Part shown: in pieces, positions 46,860 through 59,900 of the stretch
Layout: each line of letters opens with the position of its first letter
Numbering within the stretch: position 1 is the stretch's first letter
Assembly (NCBI RefSeq): GCF_008831285.2
Contig: NC_045148.1
Coordinates: forward strand, 11,762,183 to 11,826,182
Length of the DNA: 64,000 bases
Reading direction: 5' to 3'
DNA from: Nymphaea colorata
Taxonomy: Eukaryota; Streptophyta; Magnoliopsida; Nymphaeales; Nymphaeaceae
The notes under the pieces: generated by a model
What the model was told of the DNA's origin: nothing
Databases searched by the model: none
Seen by the model: only the letters and a program-made list of their open reading frames with translations
Position numbers and translations under genes: made by a program

Positions 46860-48085
46860 ATTTGATAGTCAACTAGATTAGTATACTAACTAGATAGCTG
46901 CAATCCAAGCAAAAGTGTGCAATAAATAGAACAAACTTTCCCTTTTTTTTAAGGGTTCAAATAGGACTTTACGAGGACGTAAAAATGGAAACAAATTGGT
47001 ATTAAACAACCAAATACTTAAACCATAGAGATAGCTGGATGATATATATATATATAGTCCAATTTGAAAAGTGCAGAGTGAAGTTGATGAAAAGTCCTCA
47101 AATTTGAATTACCTCCTCACCTCAATCCTGCAACCAAGAAAAAAATCCTTAGTCAACTGCTTAGTTATTGAGTGATGAATTAAGGACATGCACGTGTGCT
47201 CAGAGATGCCAACGTATTTGATTTGAATTGGATATCAAATCAAACCATTTTGAAAAAAAAAACTAACATAAAAAAATTAATATATGTGAACACTCAATTC
47301 ACCGATCTAAGTGATTGCTTTACCCTTTATCATGAGATTTACAAATTGGTTTTGATAAACCAAATTTCAAGAACAAAGGTCCCTACTGAACCACACAAGA
47401 AAATTTCATCTCAAGATTGAGCACCTAAACCTGGATCACTTGGGTTGCCATAACTGTAAAATTACCATTTTGCCCCTGAATTTTGTCACCCTAACCTAGA
47501 AAGTATGGATTTTCACCAAAACTCCAAAATTTACCTAACAATTGAGCAATTATGCTATTTTAGCTTTACAAAACTTGAGGAGTCGTTGGCGTCAGCTTGC
47601 TAGGGTTTTATCAGCCCAAAATCAGCTCGCTCTAACTTGATCAGTTCACTTAGACCAATTTCATTTGCGAATTTTGGAACACCAAGACCATGTTAAGCCG
47701 AACCGAGCTAAACAGAACCTCTCTTTAGTGCCCACATAGTATTCCCTCAGTTACCTTCAGTTTCAAAGTCCAAATTTGATTCTAGAACTTTGTTCTAATA
47801 TCAAACAGACACTCTTGCACCAACTTTAGTAGGTTTGAGCTAAAATTCTCTCAATTCAAAACATGTCAGCTTATACCGAGCTATGATCATATTCTTTAGT
47901 ATCCAACTTGAGTAATTTGGATTTTGAGTTCAGTTCATTTATCCATATTTGAGCTAAATTTCCATTTTACAGATTTACAAAAGGTTGTCCAGTTCTGGAC
48001 ATCTCCTTTCAATGTAGATCAATATTCTAAGTTAAATTATGATCATTTGTTTATTAATTTCTTGATTTCTTTATATGGTTGCAAT
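46860..48085. other. Unassigned AT-rich DNA
   Basis: No gene recognised. A (TA)n run lies at 47042-47056. Confidence 0.45.
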
Positions 48086-48159
48086 CAACCCTTCAAGAGA
48101 GTAGTTCTAGCTCTGGATGAGACAACCCTTCAAGAGAGTAGTTCTAACTCTAGATCAGT
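48086..48159. repeat. 37-bp tandem duplication
   Basis: CAACCCTTCAAGAGAGTAGT starts at 48086 and 48123, an offset of 37 bp, two copies with a few substitutions. Confidence 0.88.
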
Positions 48160-48649
48160 CAAACAGGGCTCGGATCAAAAGTTTCCATTTTGACCTTCCG
48201 CAGCCTTCAGAAAAGGGTCTTCTAGATAATGTAAATTGAATTTTTTAGCTTTCGAGGGGGAAACAATTTTTGCACCAAATTTCACAAGATGCCTTATTTT
48301 TACCCTATGCACCTTCTACTGTGGTCAGATTGCCTACATGACCCACCAATTTTGCTTTCCATGGCAATGGTAATTTGGTCTTTTGTTCACAAAATATAAT
48401 TAGGAGCCATATGAACCTAAGTTAGCATTTCAAAAAGCTTTATATGCACTCAATAGGCTTGAGACCAAGCTGAGCCTACTTCAAATTTCAACTGAACCGC
48501 GTTTGTAAAAAGTGCACTTAGACTAAATCCAGTATGTCCTGCACCCAGCATGGGTCTGAACTTATTTCAAACTGAACCGAGACCATGCCAAGTACAAGTG
48601 GCTGAGCTTGAACCCACCTATCCGAGGTCGAACCAAGTCTACATTCACG
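48160..48649. other. Unassigned DNA
   Basis: No recognised feature. Confidence 0.4.
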
Positions 48650-49025
48650 TTATTTCCAGATCTCATGTCCAGATTTCATATCCGGATTTTATAACCAAGT
48701 CGCATATCTGGATCTCACATCCAAGTCTTAGATTTGTGATCTATCTTTCATATATTCTGCTCCATTATTTCAAATTTCAGATCTTGATAAGATCATGATG
48801 CGGATCTTCACATCATATCCATGTCCATTTTCTAGAATCTTCTTCAGATATGAACCTAGTTCTGGTTCTCAGTACCAATTCATTTTAAAATTTGGATGTC
48901 AATTTAAATATTAGATTTGGATCGGATGAAATTGGATTTCAGATCCAGATTTAAGTACGACTTTTCTTTATTCACGTTTGAACCTGAATATGTAAATATC
49001 TGCAAAGCGCATTGACATCTCTATG
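48650..49025. repeat. Degenerate CCAGATCTCATATCC array, MITE-like right end
   Basis: The words CAGATCTCATGTCC, CAGATTTCATATCCGG and GGATCTCACATCC recur. The right edge CATTGACATCTCTA resembles that of the 28000-28420 array, which suggests copies of one family. Confidence 0.5.
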
Positions 49026-49452
49026 TACACTCTCTTCTGTCCCCATTGACAATTTTCGATTGGACATTGATGGTATTGGAGGTATGTGGCATGTAAGGGA
49101 CGATGGTCTACCACCGAGAGTTCACTGACTTGGAGCATTAAATCTGCCGCGCTCTTGGATCACCTCAGAATCTTCAAGTTGAATATTGTCCTTTTATGGT
49201 AGTCGGCCGCCCTTCATTATTTGCACCTCTCTACCTTCGGAGAGCATGGCCCGCCAAGAACAGCCTGTTGGCTTTGGATGTACATGTCAATGGGATGCAC
49301 GCGTTCCACTATATACTACTTTATTGGCCTCTCGAAATAATTATGCCTCCATTCCCACTTGCCCACCCTATTGATGATTAAACTCAATAATGCTCAATCA
49401 ATTTGTGTATGCCCATGTAATTTCATTGTAATGTTTAATGAAGACCGCCCAC

Positions 49453-49609
49453 GAGGCGGAGCCAAGGAATTATTTGTTACAAAACCCGAACTATAATCTC
49501 AAAATTTTAACGAAGCCGAAATAGGATTTTTAAAAATTTAAAAGTTTATATATAATTTTTTGAATTTTTAAAAATCTTAGAGGGGGCCAAGACCCCAGCC
49601 TCCTCCCCT
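49453..49609. mobile_element. Possible hAT-type MITE (GGCGGAGCC ends)
   Basis: The left end GAGGCGGAGCC and the right end CCTCCTCCCCT (inverted AGGGGAGGAGG) recall the widespread CAGGGGCGGAGCC termini. The flanks CCGCCCAC and GTGCCCAC match at 6 of 8 positions. The body is AT-rich. Tentative. Confidence 0.4.
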
Positions 49610-50251
49610 GTGCCCACTTCTTCGTCATTGTTCTCTTTCATTAAATATGAAAAATACGTCCAATTAAGTGGAATTATGCAAATGGAGAGGAATTATATTA
49701 CCTGTCCCATTCGGTTGGCAAAGGTTCAGGCACGACTGGAAAAGCAATGGCACATGGAGTGCCCACTACCTTCTCGTCATTTTTTGCGTAGGTGAACAAA
49801 CACAACCCTTACATGGTGCCTAAGTATTTTTCATGATCAAGGTTTCAAGTTACCCACCAAAAGCTGAAGCCTCCACTCAATCCTTCATTTCCTTAGGGTA
49901 TAGAGCTACTTTTAGTGCACCCCACTCACCATAGGCCCCTTATTCAGAATTGGCACCCTGAAAATTCAAAATAAAAAATTGGTTTCCTGTCAGCCACTGT
50001 TTAACCTGTTGTGCCAACCCCCTTGAGAATAATGTTCTTTCTAGGCATTATTTGAAAAATCTACACGATAAATGCATGGATCTGAAATATCAAAAAATAT
50101 GCAAAAAAAAAAAATCATGAAATTTTAGATGACATCATATTTTATATGGCGATTCCGTGAAGGTCATTAATCATAAATCTTACAAAATATAATTTATCAT
50201 GAGTATGTTCACATGCAGTCTGGACATTAAGCATTATATGAATGTACACAA
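49610..50251. other. Upstream region of the subtilase gene, unassigned
   Basis: No gene recognised. A short A run lies near 50102-50115. Confidence 0.4.
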
Positions 50252-50534
50252 TTGCAGGGCGAGGCTCCTGTTCTCCTCCTGCCTCTCTTCTTTCTCTCCC
50301 CGCTCTCAAACCCTCTCTCGTTTTCCTGAAAGAAAGAAGGGACGCAGAGCTCGTGCGATCATAAAACCCTCCGTTTTTTCAACAAAATCGAACCACAAAG
50401 AAAGAAAATGTTTCAAAATCACTCACTTTAGTTTTAAAAATTTTTAAATAGCTTTTTTTAAAACTCATAAGGGTAACAATTCTTCTCCCTACAAAAATTT
50501 TGTCGTGGTAAAAAGCGAGAGCCTCGCCCTGCAA
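50252..50534. repeat. 283-bp segment bounded by perfect 16-bp inverted repeats
   Basis: TTGCAGGGCGAGGCTC at 50252-50267 is the exact reverse complement of 50519-50534. The CAGGGCGAGGC core looks like a hAT terminus. The 8-bp flanks (CACAATTG and CAAAGGCA) do not match, so it is MITE-like without a visible target duplication. It ends about 105 bp upstream of the TATA motif of the subtilase gene. Confidence 0.6.
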
Positions 50535-50638
50535 AGGCAGCTTCCCACCGATACGCTTTTTGTTTAAAAGGAAACTGACCATTCAACAATGAGCATAGCA
50601 GGCTGTGTGTAGTGGCCAAGACTGTGGATAAAGGTGGA

Positions 50639-50648
50639 TATATAAATA
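50639..50648 (+). promoter_or_regulatory. TATA box of the subtilase gene
   Basis: TATATAAATA lies 263-272 bp upstream of the ATG at 50911. It would place the transcription start near 50675 and give a 5' UTR of about 235 nt. Motif and spacing only. Confidence 0.6.
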
Positions 50649-50910
50649 CAGTAGCTTTGTCTGCTCTCAAGTTCTTATGCCCAAACTTGCAAATATTCCA
50701 AATTCCCAACTTTGCGTGACACTGAAAGCATCAACCTTTCTTTCAACTGTCTCTGTGCTCCCTGTTCTCTCCAGAGGCCTATTCAATCATTGCCTTTTTT
50801 TCCTTTCACAAGGTTGAGAGGCAAAAGGTCTGGTAATCCTATGGTCCATTGAAGAGTGTGGTTGAGAGTTTGAGGGGTCCTTCTCTTCAGGTTCTTCCAG
50901 GAGTTCGTTG

Positions 50911-53900
50911 ATGGAGAACATAAACAGAAACAAGTGTTCTTGCTTTTCGTTTCATTTATTTTTTGTTTTCTTTCTGGTGCTTGGTAGGGTAGTCCTGTCT
51001 CAGAATGAGACGGCCATGGTGTATATTGTGACGCTGAAGCAGCCACCAACTCTTAACTATCTGCTTGGTTTGAGAAAGAGTGATAATGATCTTAGCTATG
51101 TACGAAGAGGCAAGCTAACGACGCGACAGAACCAACGGTTAGTTGCTTGTAGCCTTCTTGTGTTGTTCCAGGCGATTCATGCAACCAACTTTTTGGTCTT
51201 TGCTATTTCTTTTCATCTTGAGGTTCTCTATTGCGTAAATAAGATGATTGATGTAGTGCCACATAGAATTTTTTTTATTATCACCACATTTTTGTTGTTT
51301 CCGTTTGATGGCTTCCAAGTGGCATGTATCCAGATTTTGTTAGGACACACAGGCAGACATACCTTCTCTCTCTATCTCTCTCCTCTGCATGTCTGGTTTG
51401 GTTGTTTCGATTGATCTGTTAAGGCAATTACAAATGCTACTTCCTGGATTTGATACGCGTGACAAGTTCTTAATTTCTGGATCATCTTTTCTTTGTTTCT
51501 TGGGGTATTTGTTTGTGTTACGGTAGATAAATCATTCGTTTGATCGCGGAAAACCAAGTTGTTGTCTCTATGTCTGTTTTGGAGATCTTTATATTGTTTT
51601 ATCTTGTTTCTTTGAGATATAATTTATTTAGAATACTGACCTGCTTTCTTTTGGTCTACAGTATATTTCACTTTGGTTTAATTCCTTCTATATAGAGCAC
51701 TACGTTGCTGTGATTTTGTACACTGGCGGTTGCGAGGCAAATTGTATTTCAGGTTCTAGTCGACTCATTTGATATTCTTCTTATTTGTTTTACCAGCAAC
51801 TGTTCAAGATCTGATCCTCATAACACTTGTTATCTGATCCGCTTCCAAGACTCACTTCTGAAGCGGACATTTAAAGGGGAGATCTACCAGAAACTCTACA
51901 GTTACCACTACTTGATCAATGGATTTGCGGTCTTTCTATCCCCCCAGCAGGTATTCTATAATGAAAGGGTTTTACATATGTTTCTGTTCCTTTTTTTTTT
52001 ATACCTTTCATTTTATTGTTACAGGCTATGGTTATGCATTTAATCTCATATTTCTTGATGGGGGGGAGTGTTCGTTTAGTTTGGCACTAAAAGATAGGCT
52101 ACATGGTCTAGTTACATATATAGCTAGTTTCTTTTCTTAACAATTGAAACAGATTCTGCATAATTCAGACTAGCATTTTTGTCTCTTTGTGACAGTTCAG
52201 GTCGTTAACATTGTTGATATCTTTCCATTGGTAGTCCTTATCCATAGTTTGACCGTCTAAATAGCTTAGATGCTCCCTGTGATTTCCTAATTTAACTTTT
52301 TATTTCACGGATTTGTAAAGCAATTTCACATTTTTTTGGCTTGCCAGTTGTTGTTGTGTTTGGTAGCTCGAGGTCCATGCCTCCCTTCCTTCCCCAACTG
52401 CTGATCCTTCTACAGACTAATAGGTTATGGTGTTGATTGCAGAAAACAGACGTTCCTGGCGGGCTTGTATATATTTTAATTGTTTGGTGGTTTGTTTGCT
52501 CTTTCATAATTAGTAGCCCTTGAGTTTCATAAGGCTTTTTATGTCTATCTGGAAAATGGTTTGGCTTTTTTTTACTCTTTGTAAGGATGCACTGCCTTTT
52601 GGCAAATGGTTGTTAAAACAAGGGTTCGTTTCAGGCATTAGATCAAAGTTCCCTATCCATGAGTATAAGCTTGGAGGACCAGTGTCCCAGATCAGTGATA
52701 ACCAAGTGCAGTCTCAACTGTCTCACTACTTTCCAATGGACTGCTTTTGTTTGTTTGCAGGCCAAGAAGCTTGAAAATAGAAAAGAAGTTACAAATGTGG
52801 TGCCAGATTTCTCTGTAAGACTTGCCACCACACATACTCCTGAGTTTTTGGGTCTACCAGGTGGAGCTTGGGTAATAGAAGGTGGACCTGATGTTGCTGG
52901 AGAGGGCATAGTAATTGGATTTATTGATACAGGGATTGATCCCACACACCCCAGTTTTTCTGATGGCATTTCCACTGAGCCTTATCCAGTCCCGCCACAT
53001 TTTTCTGGTGCTTGTGAAATCACCAAGGATTTTCCATCTGGCTCTTGCAATCGCAAGCTTATTGGAGCCTGTCATTTTGCTGCTTCCGCTATTGCTAGGG
53101 GACTTTTCAATGCCACTGAAGATTATGCTTCCCCTTTTGATGGAGATGGCCATGGAACGTGAGTCTCTTGCTTCTTTCTTTAAAAATTTTATTTTATGAC
53201 GTTTTTTTTTTACTTATGTAAGGTAGGAACATGATTTTTACTGCTCAAAGATGGAATGACTGCTTACCACTATTTATAGGATTATGAATGTTGCTTTTTT
53301 ATTTTAAATTTTTAACATGAAAGACAATAAAACTTTTTATGTTACTGTATCTTCTTCCATTACTGGAAGTTTAACTGTTTTGCCATAATGTACAGGCATA
53401 CAGCCTCCATTGCTGCTGGGAACCACAACATTCCTGTCATTGTCGCAGACCACCATTTTGGCAATGCAAGTGGCATGGCACCTCATGCTCAGTTAGTGAT
53501 GACATACCTTTGTGACGGTAATTAACTAGTTATTTTTGTAAACTCTATGGCTGAATATCCTTCTGTTGCAGCATTGCTGTGTACAAGGCCCTTTACAAGA
53601 GGTTTGGAGGATTTGCTGCAGATATAGTTGCTGCCATAGATCAGGTACATGACTGTATTTACCGGTCCTGTCTGTTATTTTGCATTTGGTTGATCCTTTG
53701 AATCAAAGGAAAGTGGATATTCACTTGAATCTTTTTGAATCTAGGCTCCGTTAAATACTATCTCCATGGAACACTGATTCCTATCCTGATATGGAAATCC
53801 CAACAGACTAAAACATATAAAAAAAGGAAAACAGAAATAAAGTGTTATGTGGTATCTGCAGTAGGCTTCCATGTGGCTGGGAGGTTGTCATGGTTGGTCC

Positions 53901-56900
53901 ATTCAATCAACCACTCTTTGATTGCCCCTCTGTCTGCCTTTGTCTTGCATGTTCCTAGCCTTCATCTAGAACTGGTGCAGCCTGTGCTTTTCAGTTGCAT
54001 ACTTTGGGGCAGGGCTTCAGTTTTGAAACGTGGAAAACTGGGAGGAAGCCTTCCACAAACCGCCTCAAATAGTGTCATGCCTATGGAAGTGTCCCAGTGA
54101 GTGTTGTATGACAGTTCTGCCTAGGATAAGTAATCAGCCCAACTTAGGTTTCTGTCTGCAGATCAACACAAGTTAGTTTCTAAACATCTAGTCACTGCCT
54201 CCATTTGCCCATCTGTTTGCGGATGATAGGCAATGCTTAGTTGCAATTTGGTCCCCTGGAGCTGCAAATATGCTTTCCAAAATGCGCTAAAGATATAATG
54301 GATTACGATCACTAGTGATGAAGCACAACATGCCATCTAGCTTCCCAATGTGTACTTGGAATGTTTTTGTGCCACACCCCGACCTTTTGACACCCAAACA
54401 TTTTTTTTCTAAACATAAAGCATCGAGGTGCGACTACTCTACAATTCAAAAGTGAAAGAGCCATGCAATTCTAAACAATGGGGCGAACTTTCATTTATAT
54501 AATCATTTCAATTCATACAAAATCACATCTATGTATAACAAAAATGCGCCAAACTATATAATTGATGCCTAACAAAAACAAGACATCAATAAAACCAAAA
54601 TAAGACGCGTCGGCACTACAAAAGACACATCCCAAAACCTCCCCAGTAGGACGTGAGTGAAGCCATCTGCTCAACCTGCTGCCCCGAATCTGCCAAAACC
54701 TGAAAAAGAAACAACTGAAGGCTTAGCCTTCGCAGTATGGCAACAAGCCAGGAAAATACCAAACCCTCTTAGATAGGGCTCAAATCAGAAAACAATTATC
54801 AAAATCATTCATCATCATGTCGTGTCAGAGCACGACACGTACAAGCCACTCAATGGCCACAGTACACAATTTCAATCACATGCTTTCATATCAATCACAT
54901 GCACATCAGTCACATACAATCATATACATTACATTTTCATTAACTTTAGTGAATTAACAGTTCCTGTGGGTGCAACACAGGCACGTGCACACCATGGGTG
55001 GCCTACAGCCGAGAGACAACCCCCGTGGTGGCCCATAACAGTATGGATCCATTTCATCCGCTGCAGCGATAGAGCACTCATCCATGGATGTGTGAAGTCC
55101 AAGGAGAGATACTCAGCCTTCCCTAGGACACCCAGGTTGGGAAGGCGGGAGCCCAACGCTCCAAGCACAACACACAACAGTACCCTGGGGCCTTGCACCG
55201 CCTGCGCTCCGACAGGCGAGACCAGTGGCGAGAACGGGACGTCTCCCAAACACACAGCCACATCCCTAGCCTCTCATCTCTTAATCATTCATTATTATCA
55301 TTAGAAGAATGTCACAGATTGACTGGCTAGCTCATGAGGTTGGTACACTTCACGAGTGCACCCACACCTCCAAATGCCTCCACACGAGGTCTACTCATAA
55401 CACTAACAGTCATAACTAGCCGTCATACGCTAGGGGTACAATTACCCTCCAATCAATTCATTTGAATTATTGCCCACGACAATGTATATGCAACAAAATA
55501 CACATTCATGTCAATTATCTCATCAATCACATCTTTGAAAACTTAGCCAAACCACAGAGAGTAGTTTCGATCTGCGATTGGCTCGTAGCTGTCCTATGCA
55601 GTTATCATTCTATGATGCTATCTAATGCACAATTGGGATCGAGGAGACACTCGACTCGATATCCCGCCTCATCTGTCCTAAACAGTTATCAATTCTAGCA
55701 TGCACATGCAAATGCGTCATTTTCAAAACAAACTACTAATAGCCTTTCAAAACAGTTCATGTTATATATCCAAGCATACATATACTCATTCACGAAACAA
55801 TCAATCAATTCACATCACAATCTTAGGATCCCGTGATCCTAGGAGCACACAATCACACATTTGCCCCAGGCAGGGATTTGCCTGGAATGCCGCCATACTT
55901 GTGGCGCGCTCACAAAACTCTTCAAAATTCCTCGAGCTTTGAACTCAAGGTCGACGGGACGTGCCCGGTGAACCTGCAGACATAAACAAAAGGTAAGATT
56001 CCTACTACATACCTCGACAATTCAAACAAATACAAAACAAAATTATTGAGGCACGTGTCATCGCCTCAAGAGGGTGTCGACGGGTAGTGTCGTCCTACAA
56101 TCTCTCCAATAGGCCACTTCCCAACCTCCGTTGCGTGATACCAAACAACAAAACACAATGCTTCGATCAATCCATCCTTAACACATTTCTCATTAACTTT
56201 CCTTTGGCGTCTTCCCAATATGCACATCCCCTTCCTACCAACAAATACCACCCACGTCGACCAAGGTGCTCCAAGCGTTCCCAAAGACGGTCCTACGCTT
56301 CTCCACAACATCACTAACTCTACCATGTTTTTCAAAAGCTTCAAAAAGCAACAACTCATGCTAAAGAGAGAGATATACGCATGGATTCTTGTTCTTCTCA
56401 CCAATGGTCATAAACTTCCCCCTAAATAACAACATCGCTAAAAAGCTATCCAAAACATCAAATCATGAGTCGAGCATGCTTAAACAATAATTATACATGC
56501 TCTAATAAATATTACTCAACAATCTAAGCTCGATTAGGTCTTGCTCACCCCAATACAAGAGCTCAAACTGCTGCGATGCTTCCGGCAGCCACCTCACGAG
56601 TCCAAGTGGTCTCCAAGCGGCTAAAATCCTTCAATGCCGCCACCACCAAGGCCTACAAGTCGCTGTTATGAGAGGGAAGACCAGTCCCCCAAGCTGAAAT
56701 CCGATCACATAATCGTAAATAGGGTGAGATTTAGTGAAAAAGAGGTCAAAAGAACGGTCTGCCGTTTGAGCAAGACCTCCCGTAGCTGCGAGGGAGGAGG
56801 CTAAAGTCAAATGGGAGAAAGAGGGCACGAGAGGATGGGAGTGAGGCTGCACACGTGAGGGAGACAGTGAGAGAGGAGAAACCCAATGTTCGGGTGAGGG

Positions 56901-59900
56901 AGAGAGAGACCGCATGAGCAGGAGAGGGGAAGCGTGGCAAGAGAGAGAGACGTGGGCAGAGAGGGTTCAAATAGAGAGGAGAGACAGACAGGGAGGGTGA
57001 GAAGGCGTGAGAGAGGCGGAAGAGGGAGATAGCACGAGAGAGTGAAGGCTGGGAAAGGGGGAGGCCGTGCGAGAGGGAAAAGGGTGTGGGCAGAGGGTCG
57101 ACAATGCAGCGAAGTAGGGAGAAGGAGAAAGAAGAGGAAAGAAGAAAGATGAAAACAAAGAGGATTCGAGAGGGCTTACCCGAGCGTCGCCCTCCACCTC
57201 TGTCGTCGCTGCCTGCTTCTCTGTCGCAAGAACGGTGAGAGATGAGAGAACGAAGAAGAGGGAGGTTCTGCGGTAAGGGAGAAGAGACGGAGAGGAAGAG
57301 AGAGCCAGCGTCGGGCTCCCCTTCACGCCTGGACTTCGGGTCCGGGTCCGGACTAGCTCCAATCCAAACTTGAAATAAAAGAACGAGTGTTACATTTTGC
57401 TACTGATTTGGTGGTGTAAGGATGAGCTAAGGAAACGAAGTGGGCATATTTAGAAACGGTCTACAACAACAAAAATTATTGTGTTTCCTCGTGAAGGGGG
57501 AAGTCCTTCGATGGAGTCCATTGAAAGGTCTTCCCAAATCTGCTTGGGAATAGATAAGGGCTGCAGTAGCCCTGCAGGCTTCATATTCTCGTACTGGCAA
57601 ACGTCGCACCTCTTGACATATTCTTGAATGGCCCTCTTCATTCCCAGCCAGAAAAAATTTGGACGCGTCCGACAGTAGGTTCCTTCAGCTTCTTCATGCC
57701 CTGACGCACATGCGTTATGGAAATGGTCCATCTACATGGTAAGTAAATTAGTTCCTGGTGGTATGAATATCCTACCATTATGGTATAGATATGGATCTTT
57801 CCAAAAGTATCCATAACACTGATGTGGACTGGCCTGCAACTGACTCTTAATTCACTGGACTGATGAGGTATTGTGGTGGGATTCTCTGATCTGATCCCAT
57901 AGATTGGTCTGAGCGCTTGACAAACTGAGCAGGCCTGAATGTTGTTGCTCATCTGCCATGTGTGCAAGCCCATCAGCTGCCCTGTTTTCTTTTCCCCTAC
58001 GAAACTGCACTTGAAAATCAAACTCCATCAGTTTGAAAATCCATCGTTGAAGTGTAGGTGAGAGTGTGTGCTGTTGTAGGCACGATTTCAAGCTGCTGTG
58101 ATTGGTTAATACCACAAACCTGCGTCCAGCCAGCCAGTGTCTTCATTTGCTAACTGCTAGAACAATAGCTAGAAGTTCTCTTCCATACGCTGATTTGGCG
58201 CTGAAGGATACATCCATGGCTTTGCTGTAGAAAGTCACTGGATGCTGATTTTGACTTAGCACGGCTCCCACTCAAACGTTTGATGTATCTGATTCCACTA
58301 CAAAGGTGAGTTTAAAATCGGGCGATTGCAGCATGAGGGCATTAGTGACTGCTTCCTTGAGTGCCGTGAAAGCCTTATTAGCTTTCTCATACCACCTAAA
58401 TTGCCCTTTTCTCGTAACAATGTTCAAGGGCGCTGCTATTACCCCATAATCAGGCACTAATTTGTGGTAGTATCCCGCTAGCCCAAGGAATCCCCTCAAC
58501 TCTTTCATGGTTATGGGTTGTCTCCACTCACCTACAACAGCAACCTTGTCCATTTCCTTCTGAACCCGCCCTTTTCTAATTATATGGCCCAAGTAGAAAC
58601 CTGCAAGGTGCCAGATATGCACTTAGTCATCTTTGCCTTCAGCTGGTGATGCTTCAAGACCATTAGTATCAAACACAGGTGCTGGATGTGCTGATTCATC
58701 CCTGCTGTAAATCAATATCTCGTCAAAGAATACTAAAAGAAATTTGCACAAGGTCAAGAGATGTTATTCATTACCAATTGGAATGTGGTTGGGGCATTCG
58801 TGAGCCCAAATGGCATGACTGTAAACTCGTAGTGCCCATCATGAGTTACAAATACTGTTTTTGGGACATCCTCTGCAGCAACACGTATTTGGTGGTAACC
58901 CAAGTGCAGACCCTGCTTTGAAAAATACATGCCCCCTTGCAGCTCATCCAACAGATCATCAATGACTGGAATGGGGTAGCAGTCTTTGACGGTTATCGCA
59001 TTGAGCGTGCCATAATCTATGCAAAATTGCCAACTGCCGTCTTTTTTCTTCGCCAGTAGGGCAGGGGATGCGAAGGGACTGTGGCTAGGTTGGATCACAC
59101 CCGTCCTTAGCATTTCTTGAACCATGCCCTCCAAGACTTGCCGCTATACTCTTCTGGTACCTATATGGTCTTTGTTTGATGGCTGTTGTCCTTGGACAAA
59201 GAACAATTCTGTGGTCGTAGGTCCTTTTTGGGGTAACCCACTTGGTGTTGTGAATACCTCACTAAATTCCTGCAGAAGTGCATTTAGCCTCGATTTATCT
59301 ATCTCTGTCCTTCACAATCCATTTTCCCTAACTTCGACTAGAGGCTCACTGGTCAATAGCAAGAAGAAAGAAGCTGTCAAACCCTTAAGCATTTTAAGCG
59401 TGGAGTCGTGGACTCTTCTACAGTGGGTCGTTTAGCCACTGCCTTCAAGATAAAACGCCCCTGATCTTCTGTCCTGAAATGCATTTTCATGTCAACAAAG
59501 TTCCAAGTGACCTCTTTCAACCCTCACAACCATTGAATCCCGAGCACCAAATCGGCCCCTGCCAAGGCCAGTGTATATAATTCTACAGGAAAGCACTGAT
59601 TCTGAATTTCCAGCATCTCATGGCTGCACCTGCCCCTGCATTTGAGCATGCTGCCATTGCCGACTACATCATCAAATGCAGGTTCAGCCCCGATGATGCA
59701 TCCCAGCGCCTTTGCAGACTTCTCTGAGATGAAATTATGCTTTGAGCAAGTGTCGACCAGCACGTGCACTGGTTGCCCCCTAAGTCGCCCCTCTAGTCGC
59801 ATGAGTTGCGGAACTTCATCACCTGCTGGTTGCATGCAATGAGATTTCTGGCAGCCTTTCCAACGCCCCGTCAATGGCACCAACCTCCTCCTCTTCAGGC

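Noticed and set aside
54822-55304. 160-codon open frame and its minus-strand counterpart
   Set aside because: Inside the SL3 solo LTR; the matching part of copy 1 is not open in a consistent frame.
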